Source: Heterocephalus glaber (lineage: Eukaryota > Chordata > Mammalia > Rodentia > Bathyergidae). From it: a DNA stretch of 64,000 bases. Position numbers and translations under genes: made by a program. The notes under the pieces are model-generated. The model saw only the letters and a program-made list of their open reading frames with translations, ran no database searches and was not told the origin of the DNA. Positions 23,033 to 34,729 of the stretch are shown in pieces (the stretch's first letter is position 1; each line of letters starts with the position of its first letter). The stretch spans positions 5,341,398 through 5,405,397 of the forward strand of contig NW_004624783.1 of NCBI RefSeq assembly GCF_000247695.1, in the 5' to 3' direction.

Positions 23033-23070
23033 CAAAGGGAGACCCTGACTCAAAACAAACAAAACCCCAA
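23033..23070 (+). mobile_element. 5'-truncated B1 with target duplication
   Basis: Only the B1 3' end remains ('GGGAGACCCTGACTCAAAAC') with an A-rich tail. It is bracketed by AGATCTCGTTTGA and AGATCTCAGTTTGA, a near-perfect target duplication, so the truncation occurred at insertion. Confidence 0.75.
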
Positions 23071-23334
23071 AAGATCTCAGTTTGAGTACCCATAAGAGTT
23101 TCTAAATATTTTGTCATTGAAGTTAAGCCAGAGTTGCTCATGTGGTGTTTGTGTATGCTCTGATTACACTTAGAATTAATTCAGAGGTTCATTGAAATTT
23201 AGCCAAATATTGGGGCTACAGATGAATACAGTCCTCTGTGTTAGTTATTTTAAATGTATCACAATTTGGATTACTTTATTTTGTATGTAGTATTGGAGGG
23301 CTTGAAAGTATTGTAAGAAGAGAATAAAGCCAAC

Positions 23335-23496
23335 GTGGGTCAGGCATGGTGGTACATGCCTGTAATCCCAGCACTTGGGAGGCGGAGGCAGGAGGATTTC
23401 TGCAAGTTTGAGGCCAGCCTGGGCCACATAGTGAGTTCAAGACCAGCCTGATCTACATGGCAAGATCCTGTCTCAAAAAACAAAACAAACAAACAA
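23335..23496 (+). mobile_element. B1 SINE
   Basis: 'GTCAGGCATGGTGGTACATG', 'TAATCCCAGCACTTGGGAGG', an internal repeat ('GCCAGCCTGGGCCACATAGT', 'GACCAGCCTGATCTACATGG') and end 'GATCCTGTCTCAAAAAAC'. AAAGCCAAC flanks both sides (23326-23334, 23497-23505). It is full length and well preserved. Confidence 0.95.
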
Positions 23497-24254
23497 AAAG
23501 CCAACTGATTAGCTAGTAGATGTCAAGGTTTATTGATCAAAATTCTTTGAAAAACATTTCCTAGGGATTTATTTTGATTCTCCTCTGATTTTTACTTTTT
23601 AAGATGATTCTCAAGGATTTATGAAAATTTTTTTCTATTGATAGAACACACACAACAATAAGAATATTTTCTTAGCTTTGAGGTAAGGGACACCATCTCC
23701 TTCTTGGACATCTCTTCCTTAGATATATTGTTCATTCTTTTACTCACCATTTACCTTGAAGATACTAAATCAGTCCAGTATTTTTCACCCTGTGTGTTTA
23801 TTTCACTTGGCTGGAAAAACAGCTAATGCACTGCTTTCCTTGGAAGAGGGTCTGGAAAGATGCAGTTTGAGCCAGTGGTACTTTTCTGGCAGTCATTGCC
23901 TTTGGGGGAGTTGAAGACCAGTTATAGGAAAATGCCAGTGTTGCTAGGCTAGTAGGTGATACAGAGCCCTCTATAGCTTGAGGAAAAGCAAAAAGGGAAG
24001 AATCATAGTGCTGATGATAAATCCTCAGACCAACAGACCAACATGTGTTTTTAAAAATAATGTTTCATGCTTTTTCTAATTTTTCTGATCATTTTCCTTT
24101 CTTATTTTCTGATTGGGAAACTAAAGTGAAATAGAAGCTATTATTCTTTTTATCAAGGCACCTAGATTGATCATGACATATGCGAGAAGTCACCAGCAGG
24201 TAGCCAGGTACTTTTGAAAATGTGAGTAAAAGAAAAAAAAAAGAGATGAAACAG

Positions 24255-24570
24255 TGTATTAGCTTTCTTATTGCTGGAACAAATACTTGACACTCACAAC
24301 TTACAGGAGGGAGGAGAGCTTTGTTTGGGTTCACAGTTTCAGTGGATTTAGTCCATGGTTGACAGGCTCCGAGGCAGAAGAGGCATGGTGATAGCACATG
24401 GTGGAGGAAAGCTGTTCACTGCATGGCAGCTAGGAAGCAGAGAGAGAGAGGGAAGCCTGGATGTGAATACAGCCCTCCAGGTCACAGTCCCAGTGACTGG
24501 CCCCTTCAGCCAATCAGGCCCCACTTCTTGACAATGAGATTTGTAGGAGGCATTTTAGATCTAGAACATA
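24255..24570 (-). mobile_element. MaLR solo LTR
   Basis: 'TGTATTAGCTTTCTTATTGC', 'CTTGACACTCACAACTTACA', 'CACATGGTGGAGGAAAGCTG' and 'CATTTTAGATCTAGAACATA' match, in order, the LTRs of the provirus at 3000-5468. There is no partner LTR nearby, so it is a solo LTR. It is shortened between 'CCCCACTTCTTGACAA' and the terminal part. Confidence 0.82.
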
Positions 24571-24809
24571 ATGAATATAAGTGGGTTATGACTAGTTTTC
24601 AACCTCAATGCTGAAGTCTAATTTCAGTTGTTGCTATGAAATAATGTAAATTGTTTTTAATACATAGTAGCTACTATTGTTGTATAAAGATAAGATACTA
24701 CTTAAAGCACTCAGTAAATTCAGCTGCGTTTCTTTAAGGGTTTTGCCATTTTATATTTTTGATAATAATGTATATAACAAAGAAAATAACCATGCTAATG
24801 ATATTTGGT

Positions 24810-24885
24810 GAGTGTTTGCTGTGTTCTAAGCATTGATTGAATGCCTAAGGGAAGGTACTAGTGTTATCCCAGTTTTAAAGAGTGT
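24810..24885 (-). repeat. MIR fragment
   Basis: 'GTGAGTGTTTGCTGTGTTCT' and 'AAGGTACTAGTGTTATCCCA' are the antisense MIR 3' half. It is worn. Confidence 0.5.
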
Positions 24886-25139
24886 GTGTAATACTGAAAA
24901 GACTAAAGTTAGTGTATGAATGAATATAATTACTTGTTCTTGTTGGGTATCAAACAATGACCATGGTTCATCAGAATCTTATGCTAATTTGGCCCAAATA
25001 ATATTACAGCAATATTTTAAAAGCTTTTGGTTTTACATGGCTGATTATCTGTGATAACTACACAACTCAGATTTTCCTAAATTTCAAGGATTATTTTAAT
25101 AACTTTGGGGTTAAAAAGTTGTGATTTTTTTTCTTTTTC

Positions 25140-25430
25140 TTTTCTTTTTCCTGATACCGAGGATTGAACCCAAGGTCTTTGCTCTGAGCTAAATCTTCCT
25201 CTCCCCTTGCCCCGTTATTTTGGTACCCAGGATCAAATTCAGGACCTTGTTCTTTCGAGGCAGGCGGTGGCACCACTGAACTAAATCCCCGGCCCCTCTC
25301 CCCTTTTTATATTTTGTTTCAGGACAGTGTCTTCCTAAGTCACTCAGGATGGGCTCAAACTTGAAATCCTCCTGCCTCGGCCTCACAAATTGCTAGGATT
25401 ACAGGCATGCATCACCATGTCTGACTTGAC
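25140..25430 (-). mobile_element. B1-ID dimer SINE interrupted by a young ID
   Basis: Outer element: an antisense ID part at about 25150-25208 ('ATACCGAGGATTGAACCCAA') and an antisense B1 part at about 25306-25430 ('AAGTCACTCAGGATGGGCTC', 'GGATTACAGGCATGCATCAC'). A younger ID at 25209-25294 separates the halves. Confidence 0.75.
25209..25294 (-). mobile_element. ID SINE nested in the dimer
   Basis: GGTACCCAGGATCAAATTCA ... CACTGAACTAAATCCCCGGC. The direct repeat CCTCTCCCCTT at 25198-25208 and 25295-25305 is an 11-bp target duplication, which proves it inserted into the older dimer. Confidence 0.9.
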
Positions 25431-25559
25431 TTTAAAAGTTTTTAAGTGAATATTTGCAATTTATAATCCACTGTTTAGTTTTCAAAGATAGAATAGTGCA
25501 AGTAAAACTACCATTTCCATTTGAAATATATATGTAATCAACATAAGTCTCCATCAGTA

Positions 25560-25893
25560 TTTGAGGTATACTTCCATCAATGCTTAAGGGAAAATATATG
25601 CAGAAATGGAAGTGCTGGATTATATAGTAGTCCTATTTTTAATTTTTTTGAGAAAACTCCATACTGCATTCCATAGCAGCTGCATTTTACATTCCTGCTA
25701 ATAGTGTACAAAGATTCCAATTTTTCTTCCTCCTTGCTTGCACTATTTTTTTCATAAAAATTAGAAATTTGTGAAGTGATACCAAGGTTTTGATTTGTAT
25801 TTCCCTGAATGTAAGAAATGTTGAACACTTTTTCATATACATGATGGTCATTTGTATATCTCTTTGGAGAAATGTCTATTTAAGTCCTTTGCT
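25560..25893 (-). repeat. L1 LINE fragment (3' part)
   Basis: On plus, 'TTACATTCCTGCTAATAGTG', 'TTTTGATTTGTATTTCCCTG', 'GGTCATTTGTATATCTCTTT' and 'GGAGAAATGTCTATTTAAGT' are the classic antisense phrases of the 3' end of older mammalian L1 (L1M type). It is inactive and truncated at both ends. Confidence 0.85.
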
Positions 25894-26105
25894 TTTTGTT
25901 GTTGTTGTTGTTGTTGTTGTTGTCATTGTGCAAGGGATTGAACCCAGGGCTTTGCACATGCTAGATAAGCATTCTGCTACTGAGCTACATTGACAACCCT
26001 TTTTATTTTATGGTTTCAAGCTTTGTTTTGAAACAGGATCTCACTAAGGCTAACCTCAAACTTGTGATCCTCCTGCTTCAGTCTCCCAAGTAGCTGGGGT
26101 TATAA
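25894..26105 (-). mobile_element. B1-ID dimer SINE
   Basis: A (TTG)n tail, antisense ID ('GGGATTGAACCCAGGGCTTT', 'CTACTGAGCTACATTGACAA') followed by antisense B1 ('AGGATCTCACTAAGGCTAAC', 'CTCCCAAGTAGCTGGGGTTA'). It inserted into the L1 fragment just upstream of it. Confidence 0.8.
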
Positions 26106-26162
26106 GTGGCTTTACAAGTGTTATAAGTTATAAGTGCTGGGGTTATAAGTGTGGCTTTACAA
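26094..26162. repeat. Short imperfect tandem duplication
   Basis: 'TGGGGTTATAAGTGGCTTTA' recurs as 'TGGGGTTATAAGTGTGGCTT' about 48 bp later, with extra 'TTATAAG' units between. It lies at the join of the dimer SINE and the mariner fossil. Confidence 0.6.
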
Positions 26163-26490
26163 GGTGTGATCAGAAGTACAGTGAATGCTGATGCTAAGTC
26201 CCATCCAACAGAAAGGCTGACTCATAAAATCATCATGGTATGTTCTTATCCACCCTATTCACCAGATCTCACACTGTGCAACTTCTGGCTCTTCTCCAGC
26301 AAAGAGCTTCTGGCTCATCCCCATGAGACACAAACATTTTGAATCGATTTAGGACATGGAGGCACCCATAATAATGCAACCAAAGACACCAAAGAGGACT
26401 TACAGAATTGTTTCAGAAAGTGGCGAGAACAATGGGAGGTGTTTGAAGTAAGGAGGAGTGAAGTTTCAGTTACCCTAGATGAGTAAGTTC
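26150..26490 (+). pseudogene. Mariner transposase fossil
   Basis: The open frame at 26151-26342 contains PPYSPDLTLCNFWLF, the signature region of mariner transposase (usual pattern YSPDLxPxDxxLF). The final catalytic Asp is Asn here and the Pro before it is lost, so the enzyme is dead. Downstream, 'TGTTTCAGAAAGTGGCGAGA' and 'GTTTGAAGTAAGGAGGAG' match the other two copies. The 5' half of the gene and the left terminal repeat are missing, and the frame stops early. Confidence 0.8.
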
Positions 26491-29069
26491 CAGAGATCTG
26501 CTTTACTATAATGTCCAGGACAGAGCAGATGCTTTCCTTTTCACAAGCCCTGCATTTCCCCTCCCCCACTGTGCCTCCCCCATTCCTGTTTTAAGTGAAA
26601 TTAGTATAAAATTTACATCAAGTATATTTGAGAGAGAAAACAAATCACAGAATAATTTATATTTATCCATTTAAATTTGGATTCGGAAGGAAGATGAAAG
26701 AGGATGTTTAACCTGACGCTTGTCAACCTATAGACGAGGAAACTGAGTCTCCTAAGGGAGATGGGACATGGACAAGACCACAGAGATATGAAAGGGCAAA
26801 ACTAATACTGACAGGGAGATAGCACTTACTCAGGTAGAAGTTCAGTCATTTTCCAAAGTGAATGTTAAACCTCAGTCTTTTTAAAGTGATTTTAAAAAAA
26901 CATACTAAAATACTTGTCTTAGCAAAATACACTGAAAAGCAAAACGTGCTCACAGTTTTTTCCCACTGTGTTAGTTTGAGGGCATTTTGACATATGTACA
27001 GATAGGAGAGAAAGACAGAACCCCACACATTCCCTTGGTGACAAGGAAAATTTTGTGAGATAGTTTTTAACCTGGAATAGCTTTTTTCTTTAACAATAGT
27101 TGCTTCCTGAGAAGTTCCCTGTCTTTCTCAGCTTTGTGTATCCTTATTCAACTCAGAAAACAACTTGCTTAACTTCTATGTTCTAGGGAAGCTGCTGCCA
27201 GATTCCTTCAACAGACAAAAAACTGCTGTTCAGGAGCATATTCCCCATGTTGTTTTTTACTGATACAGATACAGTTTTAATGGCAACTGTTAATATATTA
27301 TAGCAATGAATTGTGTTTACTGAGGCTACAGTTTTACATTTGATTCCCACCCTACATAAACCATTCAGCTCCCCTTTTTGGTTTTAATCCAATTCCCATA
27401 TCCAAGTACAACTGTCTTCTGACTGCTGTCTTCCAAATGAATGCTCTTGGTCCCAAGCATAGCTAATGAAACAGGGTAAATAGGGCAGAGAAAATGAGCA
27501 TCATCATTTAAAAAGTCCCAGTTTGTTACTACACTTGTAAAAAGTGTGTCATATTTTTAAGTGCCAGCATTACTGTTCTTTTATCCAAAAACTGTGTGTT
27601 TCTTAGAAGTGGATTGACTAGACTGGTGCATAATTGATTCATCCCTTTATTTTTTGAAACCACAGAGAATGTACCCCAGCCCATATCAAAAGTATTGGTT
27701 TTAGACACAAGGAATTACTTGGTAGAAATAAATAGGTTAATCTATTTACTAAAAAAAACCCTAAATATGGGTTATAGGTGAATAGTAAAATCCTTTCTCC
27801 TGCTTCTTATATGACATTGATACTGGCATATAGATAGTATTATTCGATGAGAAATTTTATTTTGGTAGAATTCTTAACTGTATTTGTTAAGAGAAATATT
27901 ACACTTTCATTGTTTTAATTTTAATAAGTTACAGAATGGATATGTGTTATATATATAAACAGTACAGTAAAACATTATTATAGTCTACCTAAGCCTCAGA
28001 CTTTTGTCTTAACTGAGTACAGTATTTCATTTTGAAAGAATGCTAAACTCCTCTAAAATTTAATTTTTCATGTCACAATATACAAGCCATAATTATACAT
28101 TGGTTTAATAATTTTGTTAAAAATCTGAAAGATGTTATGTTTGTTTGGCCAAAAGTTGCTTTCATGAGGAAAAAATTCAAATCATGTGGCCAAGGTATAA
28201 TGGTCAAAGACCTCAGTATTGTATTCTTTCTGCCTCAAGATTCATTTACACTGGCCATTTTAACTTTAATTATATCAGAGGCAGAGTGCTTGTCGTGTTT
28301 ACTCAAACATTTAAACACCATGTAAAAAGCAAGGTTCTTACTCATGGCACTTGATCCCTAGACAAGGAATCATGCTCATAACTCCAGCATTGATGTATAC
28401 TTATTATTACCCATATAGGCCCTATTCCAAGGCCAGTCATATAACCTGAAGACAAGAATGGGTAGATTGCATAGGAGAACTGTCTTTGGGCACCATCTTA
28501 TCATTTCTTTTTGAGGTGTCATAGTATCCCTGTCATAGGATATGTACATATCCTATCCAGGTTCCTTTGGACCTATATGAAACAAATGAGGATTGTGGGA
28601 CAAAGGGGGTTCAAAGAAAACAGTGCCTCCCATGGCCAATCTAACAGAAAACACCGTAGCTTCAGTGTCACTGGTTCATGGAGATAAGACCCAGAAAAGA
28701 TTTTAAAAGTGACTGGCTCACACTAAAGTTCAAGTACCAACACAGAGTGAGTTCCTTTTAACTCCTAAATGCATAAGGGATTTTATTAGAGCAAGGAAAG
28801 GGCCCGCTCATTGCATTCTTGTATGTTTTCTAGAGAGGGAAGAGAGATGGAATTTGAACTGATTTGCTGGGAAGCATGTTCAATACACATCAGGGGGCCA
28901 CAGTGGAAGAGACCAACTGCCTGTTACATAAACTGGATTGCACATTAGAAGCCAGGGAAAGGAGGCTAGATGGCATGGCTCAGGCAGTTGTGCTTCCCTC
29001 GGGTTCATGTCCTCCTTTCTCCAGTCTTACTGTCAGTTATGCACCATCATGGCATTAGAAATCAAGGAT
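26491..29069. other. Unique AT-rich stretch, no gene seen
   Basis: A possible MIR piece lies near 26720-26790 ('ACGAGGAAACTGAGTCTCCT'). Open frames are at most 69 codons with no motif or matching splice sites. Nothing else can be supported. Confidence 0.4.
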
Positions 29070-29240
29070 ATTGTGTGACTTAATTTCTTACATTCTTTAT
29101 CTGTAAAACAGGGATACTGTTAGTATCTACTTTTGTGGAATTATTGCAGGGATCAAATGAATTAATGATGTGTAAAGTGCTTATAACACTTTTAGACACA
29201 CAGTAAGCACTCAATGTGTGTTTGATATTATTATGACCCT
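29070..29240 (+). repeat. MIR SINE 3' half
   Basis: 'TTATCTGTAAAACAGGGATA', 'GTGTAAAGTGCTTATAACAC' and 'CACAGTAAGCACTCAATGTG' give one of the clearest MIR copies of the window. Confidence 0.75.
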
Positions 29241-29787
29241 ATTTAATGGAATTGGGCTTTCTTTGCTTTTTGTTTTTCAAACTTTACTTGTCTCTGTAAC
29301 ACCTCAGGGAGAGTAGACAGTAAAGTGAGTGACTGAGTAATGACTTGCATGATATCTTTAGAATTGTTGTTTAGGAATGTAAATGAATCTTGGTTTGTGA
29401 ATTGGTTTCCAAGAATGCAATATGGCATACCCCCAAGTAAAATTAAACCCCCACATGATCCACTCCATTTCAAACAGAATCCTTAATTCTTCTTTTCTAA
29501 TAGACCATTTCCTTCCTGTGACCGACAGAGGATTATGTTTTACATCATGAAAAAGTATACACAACATATAGTTACGCTATATGTGATGAACTTTTATTTT
29601 CTAGTTTTTCCTTTATTTTTGCACTGAATTATTTTACATCTCACTGTACGATCACCCTACAGTCTGAAAACAAACAAAATACATTTGACCACTTTGACTG
29701 TTGTCAAGAGTCTACAGCTCAAAATCCCTTGCTTTTCATTCTTTCCTAACTTCCTGTGATAGCAGAACTGGAATTCACCTGCCTTAT

Positions 29788-29810
29788 ACACACACACACA
29801 CACACACACA
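29788..29810. repeat. (AC)n microsatellite
   Basis: An uninterrupted AC run of about 11 units between unique flanks. Confidence 0.85.
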
Positions 29811-29930
29811 TTTAAATGCCACAGTATTTTGTAAGGTCAAAGTTTGTATTTTCATTTAAAAGCCTTCTAAATATTACTCTATTTCATATTTACTTTTGAC
29901 ATATGTGTCATATTGAAAATGCATAAAACT

Positions 29931-30015
29931 GGGCTGGGGATTTAGCTCAGTGGTTCCACCACCTGCCTCGCAAGCACAAGGCCCCGAGTTTGATCCCCGG
30001 TACCAAAAAAAAAAA
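29931..30015 (+). mobile_element. ID SINE, plus strand
   Basis: GGGCTGGGGATTTAGCTCAG to GATCCCCGGTACC, then an A-tail. GCATAAAACT occurs immediately before and after (29921-29930, 30016-30025). It is near consensus and young. Confidence 0.95.
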
Positions 30016-30029
30016 GCATAAAACTTAGT

Positions 30030-31205
30030 AGGATGGGGTCTGATAATCATTTTCATAAGCAGTTTAGGTTTGCTATGTTAAAAATAATGAAATTTTCAGA
30101 TTGTGATACCTGTCCCTCCAATAAATAAGAATTAAAAGGTCTCATGCATGAGGCTGCTTTTATTGCTAGAGCTCTAGAGACCTTGTTGTTTTCTACTCTA
30201 CTGTCTTTAGGCTTGGATTGGTCATTCTTGGCCAGCACTATGCATTTGGATACATTGCTTTTAATTTTCTGAGACCATGAAGCTGACCACACACCACAAC
30301 ACCAGGCCAAACTCTTAACTCTGGGTTTCTTATCACTTGAGTCAGACCAAACAGCTACTGCTTTGAAAGACTGACAACCAAATTCTTACCAAGTTAACCA
30401 CACAGAGCCTTCCCAGATTGTAGACACTTGCTTTGCACACATCCTGGTCACACATGTGGGTAATCACACACTGCCTGTGTTTGGTCAGCCCTGCATAGCC
30501 TGTGCCCCACGTAGCAGGCAGGCTGTCTGGGTTCAGGGCTTATGTCCAGTCCAGCACCTTTTCCATCCAACTTGGGAGAACTTCATACATTCTCTTTTTC
30601 TTGTCTTTTTTTCAGGTCAGAGTTTTGTTAATTCCATATGATCTTCTTACCACATTTCTTCTATATTTTAAGTAAATTTCTTTCTAAGCTTTTTTCTTTC
30701 TGCCCTCTTTGTTCAACTTTGGAGCACCCTCACTGCATCTGCCATATTTGATAAGCTCAAGAGCAGTGATATAATCATACCAAGGGAAAGGAACACAGTA
30801 TATTTGGAGGTAAAATAGAACCATAATAAACAGTATTATCAGCTTTCAAAGCTCTTAGTCTCAATCTGGTCCATCATTCTCTGATTAAACCTAGTATTTC
30901 CATAGAGAAAAATAAAGATCATTCTTAGTCTATTATCCTATTCCTTATATAATTACTAGTATTGCAACAGAGTTGCAGTATGCATTTCATTTCAACACTC
31001 CCCCACCCCCCCCCAGTGAAATCAGTTTTGTGGAATGGCCTGATTACTGTGATTGGCAGCACTGTTTTTAACAGAAAAGGAGTCCAGTCCTAAACTACCA
31101 ATGAATGTGTGGACACATGTTGAGAACATAAATAATTGAGGACTACTTTATTTTTCTTAACTATTATTATATTTATATTTCTTAACCATCTTTCTAGAAG
31201 GAGGT
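30030..31205. other. Unique stretch, no gene seen
   Basis: Open frames are at most 85 codons and unremarkable. A C-rich run lies at about 31001-31015. Nothing else can be supported. Confidence 0.4.
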
Positions 31206-31210
31206 TGACT

Positions 31211-31540
31211 ACAGTAATTCCTCCTTATCTGCAATTTAACTCTCCTTGTTTCAGTAACTCTCAATCAACCAAACTCTGAAAATACTTCATGGAAAGTTCC
31301 AGAAATTATCAGAGACCACTTTCATACAATATTTTATAGTATATGTTATAATTGTTTTATTGTTGTTTGTTTTATTAGTTATTAATCTCTTATTTACCTA
31401 ATTTGTAAATTAAACTTTATCATAGTTATGTATATATAGGAAAACATAGATTGTATAATAAGGTTCTTACTATCTTGGTTTCAGACATCCCCTGAGGGTG
31501 TTAGGATGTATCTCCTATGATAAAGTGGTCCTTTGTATTT
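31211..31540 (+). mobile_element. Tigger-type (pogo-like) non-autonomous DNA transposon
   Basis: The left end CAGTAATTCCTCCTTATCTG and the right end 'CTATGATAAAGTGGTCCTTT' pair as worn inverted repeats. 'CTGAAAATACTTCATGGAAA' / 'AGTTCCAGAAATTATC' and 'TTTCAGACATCCCCTGAGGG' are typical Tigger/MER2-like phrases. There is no transposase. The element is flanked by TA, as expected for this superfamily. Confidence 0.75.
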
Positions 31541-32075
31541 TAAAATAATGTGCTGCTAGCATGCTTCCATAATTATTTTTAATTTTAATAACAAATTACA
31601 ATAAAATAAGGAAAATTCAGAATATCCTAAAAATAATACAGTTAAACATGGATTTTAAGATAGCAGATTATTTTAATTCTTTGAATGTTTGTGAGTGTTT
31701 CTGACACTCCTGTGGATATAAATTTCCCTACTGTTAAGCATTCTGTTATTCTGAGGGACAGTTGACCACAGAACCTCAGCCCTTCCTAGATGCAGGTTGG
31801 TGGCCCCAGGATAGCACTTTTCCTATGGTCATTTTCTCTCACATACACTTGAAATATGATGGTGATGGCTTTGCCAGATTTAAGGCACAGCACCTTTAAA
31901 ATAGGAACCAATACTCCAGAAATGAAAAGACTATTACATTTTTCTGTTAACAGAAGTTTAAAGAAGTACTGACTTCATAAAGGGATTTCGATCTTTGTTT
32001 GCTGTTGTGATTTGGCATTGTAATTTTTTAAATGGTTACCTAGCAATAATTTAAATTCATTCCTCATTTTGAATC

Positions 32076-32290
32076 TAGGTTATGTATTTATTTTGAGCCC
32101 CATAATGACATTTCTGCCAATGACAGACTATATACATGACAGCAGTCCCATAGATTATATCTATTTATCTAGGGATGTCATAGCCATCTTCCCTTGTGTA
32201 AGTATACTCTGTGATGTTAACACAGTGATGGAATCACCTAAAGACACATTTCCCAGAATGTTATCACTGTTAACTAATGCATGACTGTAT
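32076..32290 (+). mobile_element. Tigger-type DNA transposon fossil (second family)
   Basis: 'ATAATGACATTTCTGCCAAT', 'GACAGCAGTCCCATAGATTA', 'GTAAGTATACTCTGTGATGT' and the end 'CTAATGCATGACTGTAT' follow, in order, a known Tigger-related non-autonomous family with a central deletion. The exact family is from memory and not certain. A 71-codon open frame over it is chance. Confidence 0.6.
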
Positions 32291-32433
32291 TTTGAAGTGC
32301 ATTATACCATAAGTAGCAAACTAATGGCCACTAGTACAAGTGAAGTATGGGAAGAAGTCTTATACATTAAGATGATATTCTTACTAATTTCAAAAGCATG
32401 TCTTGACAAAAAGTGTTTCTGAAATGACTTTAA

Positions 32434-32516
32434 GGGCCAGGGATTTAGCTCAGTGGTTCTGCCGCCTGCCTTGCAAGTGCAAGGACCCGAGTTCGATCCC
32501 CGATACCTCCCCCCCG
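32434..32516 (+). mobile_element. ID SINE, plus strand
   Basis: GGGCCAGGGATTTAGCTCAG to GTTCGATCCCCGATACC, then a C-rich and A tail. AAATGACTTTAA is repeated on both sides. The C-run before the A-tail is unusual for the family. Confidence 0.92.
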
Positions 32517-32692
32517 AAAAAATGACTTTAAATTTGCTAAGGGTTTCATTGCTACAGAGATACAGATACAGATAGAGATTATAATTTTTATGTTAGGGTC
32601 CACACAAACCAAACATGTAATAGAATTCTGACTCACTGTATAAGTAGCATTTCAAGTTTAACTTAACATGGCTTTTTATAAAGAGTTTATGT

Positions 32693-32777
32693 GGGGCTGG
32701 GGATTTAGCTCAGCAGCACCACACCTGCCTTGGAAGCAAGCACAAGGTCCTGAGTTTGATCCCCAGTACCAAAAAAA
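32693..32777 (+). mobile_element. ID SINE, plus strand
   Basis: GGGCTGGGGATTTAGCTCAG to GATCCCCAGTACC plus an A-tail. AGTTTATGTG flanks both sides. The body carries a small rearrangement ('GGAAGCAAGCACAAGG'). Confidence 0.92.
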
Positions 32778-33378
32778 TAAGTTTATGTGTGTCTCTATCT
32801 GAGATACAAAAGCATGTGTAACATACAGTGATGAAGTATAAAATTTTAAAAGTGTCAGGATCTGAGAAAATATAAAACAGAGCCCCTGGGGTTTTGGCAC
32901 CGTTGCCTCAGTGGCCACCCTGGAGCTTTGAGTGAGTAAGCGGATCCAAGTACCCAATGTCTTTGTATACCCTGGCCCACAGCATCACCAGGGATGCTTT
33001 GTTTTCATCTAGAGTATGTAATGGGCTTCCACCTAAGACTTTGGGGGAATACAAGGGGTTTCAGCACTAACACAAAATTTTGAGAACCTCTACCCTGATA
33101 TAGCCAAATTCAGAACACAAAATATGCTGTATTACCTCATGGTAAAAAGTTAAAAGTCAGCTTCCTTCTTTTTTGTGTTAGGACGTCACAGTACATATTT
33201 ACCTGAAACAAAGAGAAGCATTTGAAAGAACTTGTTCAGTAGTATTTTCTGAGTGGTCCTCCTTTTATACAGAAAGTTTCTTTAGAAACATACACATTGG
33301 AGAAAAAAAACCCATTATTGTTAAAGGGAAAAACCATTTTTATACTTGATATTCAAAAATGTTTTCTGCCTACATTTT

Positions 33379-33481
33379 ATTTTTTATTTTTTTATTTTTT
33401 ATTTTTGGTACCAGGGATCGAACTTGGGTCCTTGCACTTGCGCAGCAGGTGACAAAACCACTGAGCTAAATCCCTGGCCCC
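33379..33481 (-). mobile_element. ID SINE with 16-bp target duplication
   Basis: A long T/A-rich tail (TTTTTTATTTT units), GGTACCAGGGATCGAACTTG, CTGAGCTAAATCCCTGGCCC. TTCTGCCTACATTTTA at 33363-33378 and TTCTGCCTATATTTTA at 33482-33497 differ at one base. Confidence 0.94.
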
Positions 33482-33809
33482 TTCTGCCTATATTTTAATA
33501 TGAAGATTTCCCCAAGCACTTTGAACTGAAATAAGCTGGTTAAAAAGGAGAAATAGTGATGAAAAACCACTCTGAAATTTCTGAAAGATCACAAAACCTT
33601 TGGCAAAGTAAATAAGCAAAAATAGGAACTATGGGAAGGTGATGTCATTTTAAATTCATTTCTGAGAGTATTTCTTAATCTCATGATTGAAAACTCTTTA
33701 AGGCTCATAGGACACTAAGGCTAGAAGTAGGTTCTGGGTGGAGCCAACAGACTCCTCCTTAGAGAACACATGGTGGCCGTAGGTCCTGCTGTGAGGTCAG
33801 AAGCCTGAG

Positions 33810-33935
33810 TGTGTGTGTTCGTGTACTTCTGGACAAGTTAGCTTTTTGTGTCATGTCACTGGCAAAGACAATGCTGTAGTTGCTTGATGCAGTGCCTGGG
33901 GTATAAAAGCAGTCATAAGCACTGGTGTCCTTCCT
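33810..33935 (+). repeat. Worn MIR fragment
   Basis: 'ACTTCTGGACAAGTTAGCTT' followed by 'GATGCAGTGCCTGGGGTATA' suggests a MIR. It is weak. Confidence 0.4.
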
Positions 33936-33939
33936 CCTT

Positions 33940-34729
33940 CGTTTTATCTTTCTTTTGTTTTCATCCACAAACATACTTTTTGTTTTCTGGCCATAACACT
34001 TTTTCCTGTAATGTTCCTATTTATTCAGATATTGCATTTTCAAGTTCTTTTAGCTTGATCTTTGCTCTCTTCCTGGAGTGATAGATTGGGGGGGGGGGAG
34101 ATCAGGTGAACTCAGCATGGCTCACCTTTTCTCTGAAGTTTCAGCCACAAGTTGTCCTGAGAGGACAATTAGTGCCCTTGATGCTCCTGATTTCAACAGG
34201 AATCAGAGACAAAATAATTGAATAATAAAGGAAGATGGGAGCAGCTACCATCAGCTGTTCAGTTCCATCAACAGGAAAAGTAGTCTTCAAACTTTGAAGT
34301 GTATAAGAACAACCTGGAATACTAGTTTAAAAAGCATGCTCTACGCCCCAGAGATTGTGAGTCCAGTCTTAGTTAATTGTGATGCAGATGATCCAAGGAC
34401 TCCTGGTTGAAAACCTTCACCTGTAGAAAGATCAGTTATACTGTTGCTCTGTTCGTCTTTTTCATTCCATGATTGATCACCAGTGTAGCACCAAGTTTGA
34501 ATTTCTTTTTTAAAGTTTTGCCACTCCTTGGTGGATGAAGCTTCCCACTTAAATGGAGCCCTGAAACCATGGCTCAGAATTGTTGGCTTAAAAATACATG
34601 CATAATGCCTACACCTACATCCTACTCCCAGGCAGTCATTGTAATACCAGTAAGCTTTGGCAGTGTGGCCAGATTTGTTTGTAAATTATCGGTGTAGACA
34701 GTAATTCTTTTTTCATTGGCATCGCCTGG
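33940..34729. other. Unique stretch, no gene seen
   Basis: A nine-to-ten-base G run sits near 34090. A worn MaLR/MER-like piece ('TAAAAAGCATGCTCTACGCC ... GATGCAGATGATCCAAGGAC') may be present around 34280-34400, but I cannot name it. Confidence 0.35.

Noticed and set aside
29931..30015. A tRNA gene (A-box and B-box like sequences)
   Set aside because: The body is tRNA-derived but ends in GGTACC plus an A-tail, has target duplications and is present many times; it is an ID SINE.
29874..30056. Recurring peptide 'GSNSGPCAC...TTELNPQP' in many small open frames, looking like a protein family
   Set aside because: All instances coincide with antisense translation of the ID SINE (for example near 1.7, 30.0, 32.7, 36.5 and 46.4 kb); it is a repeat artefact.
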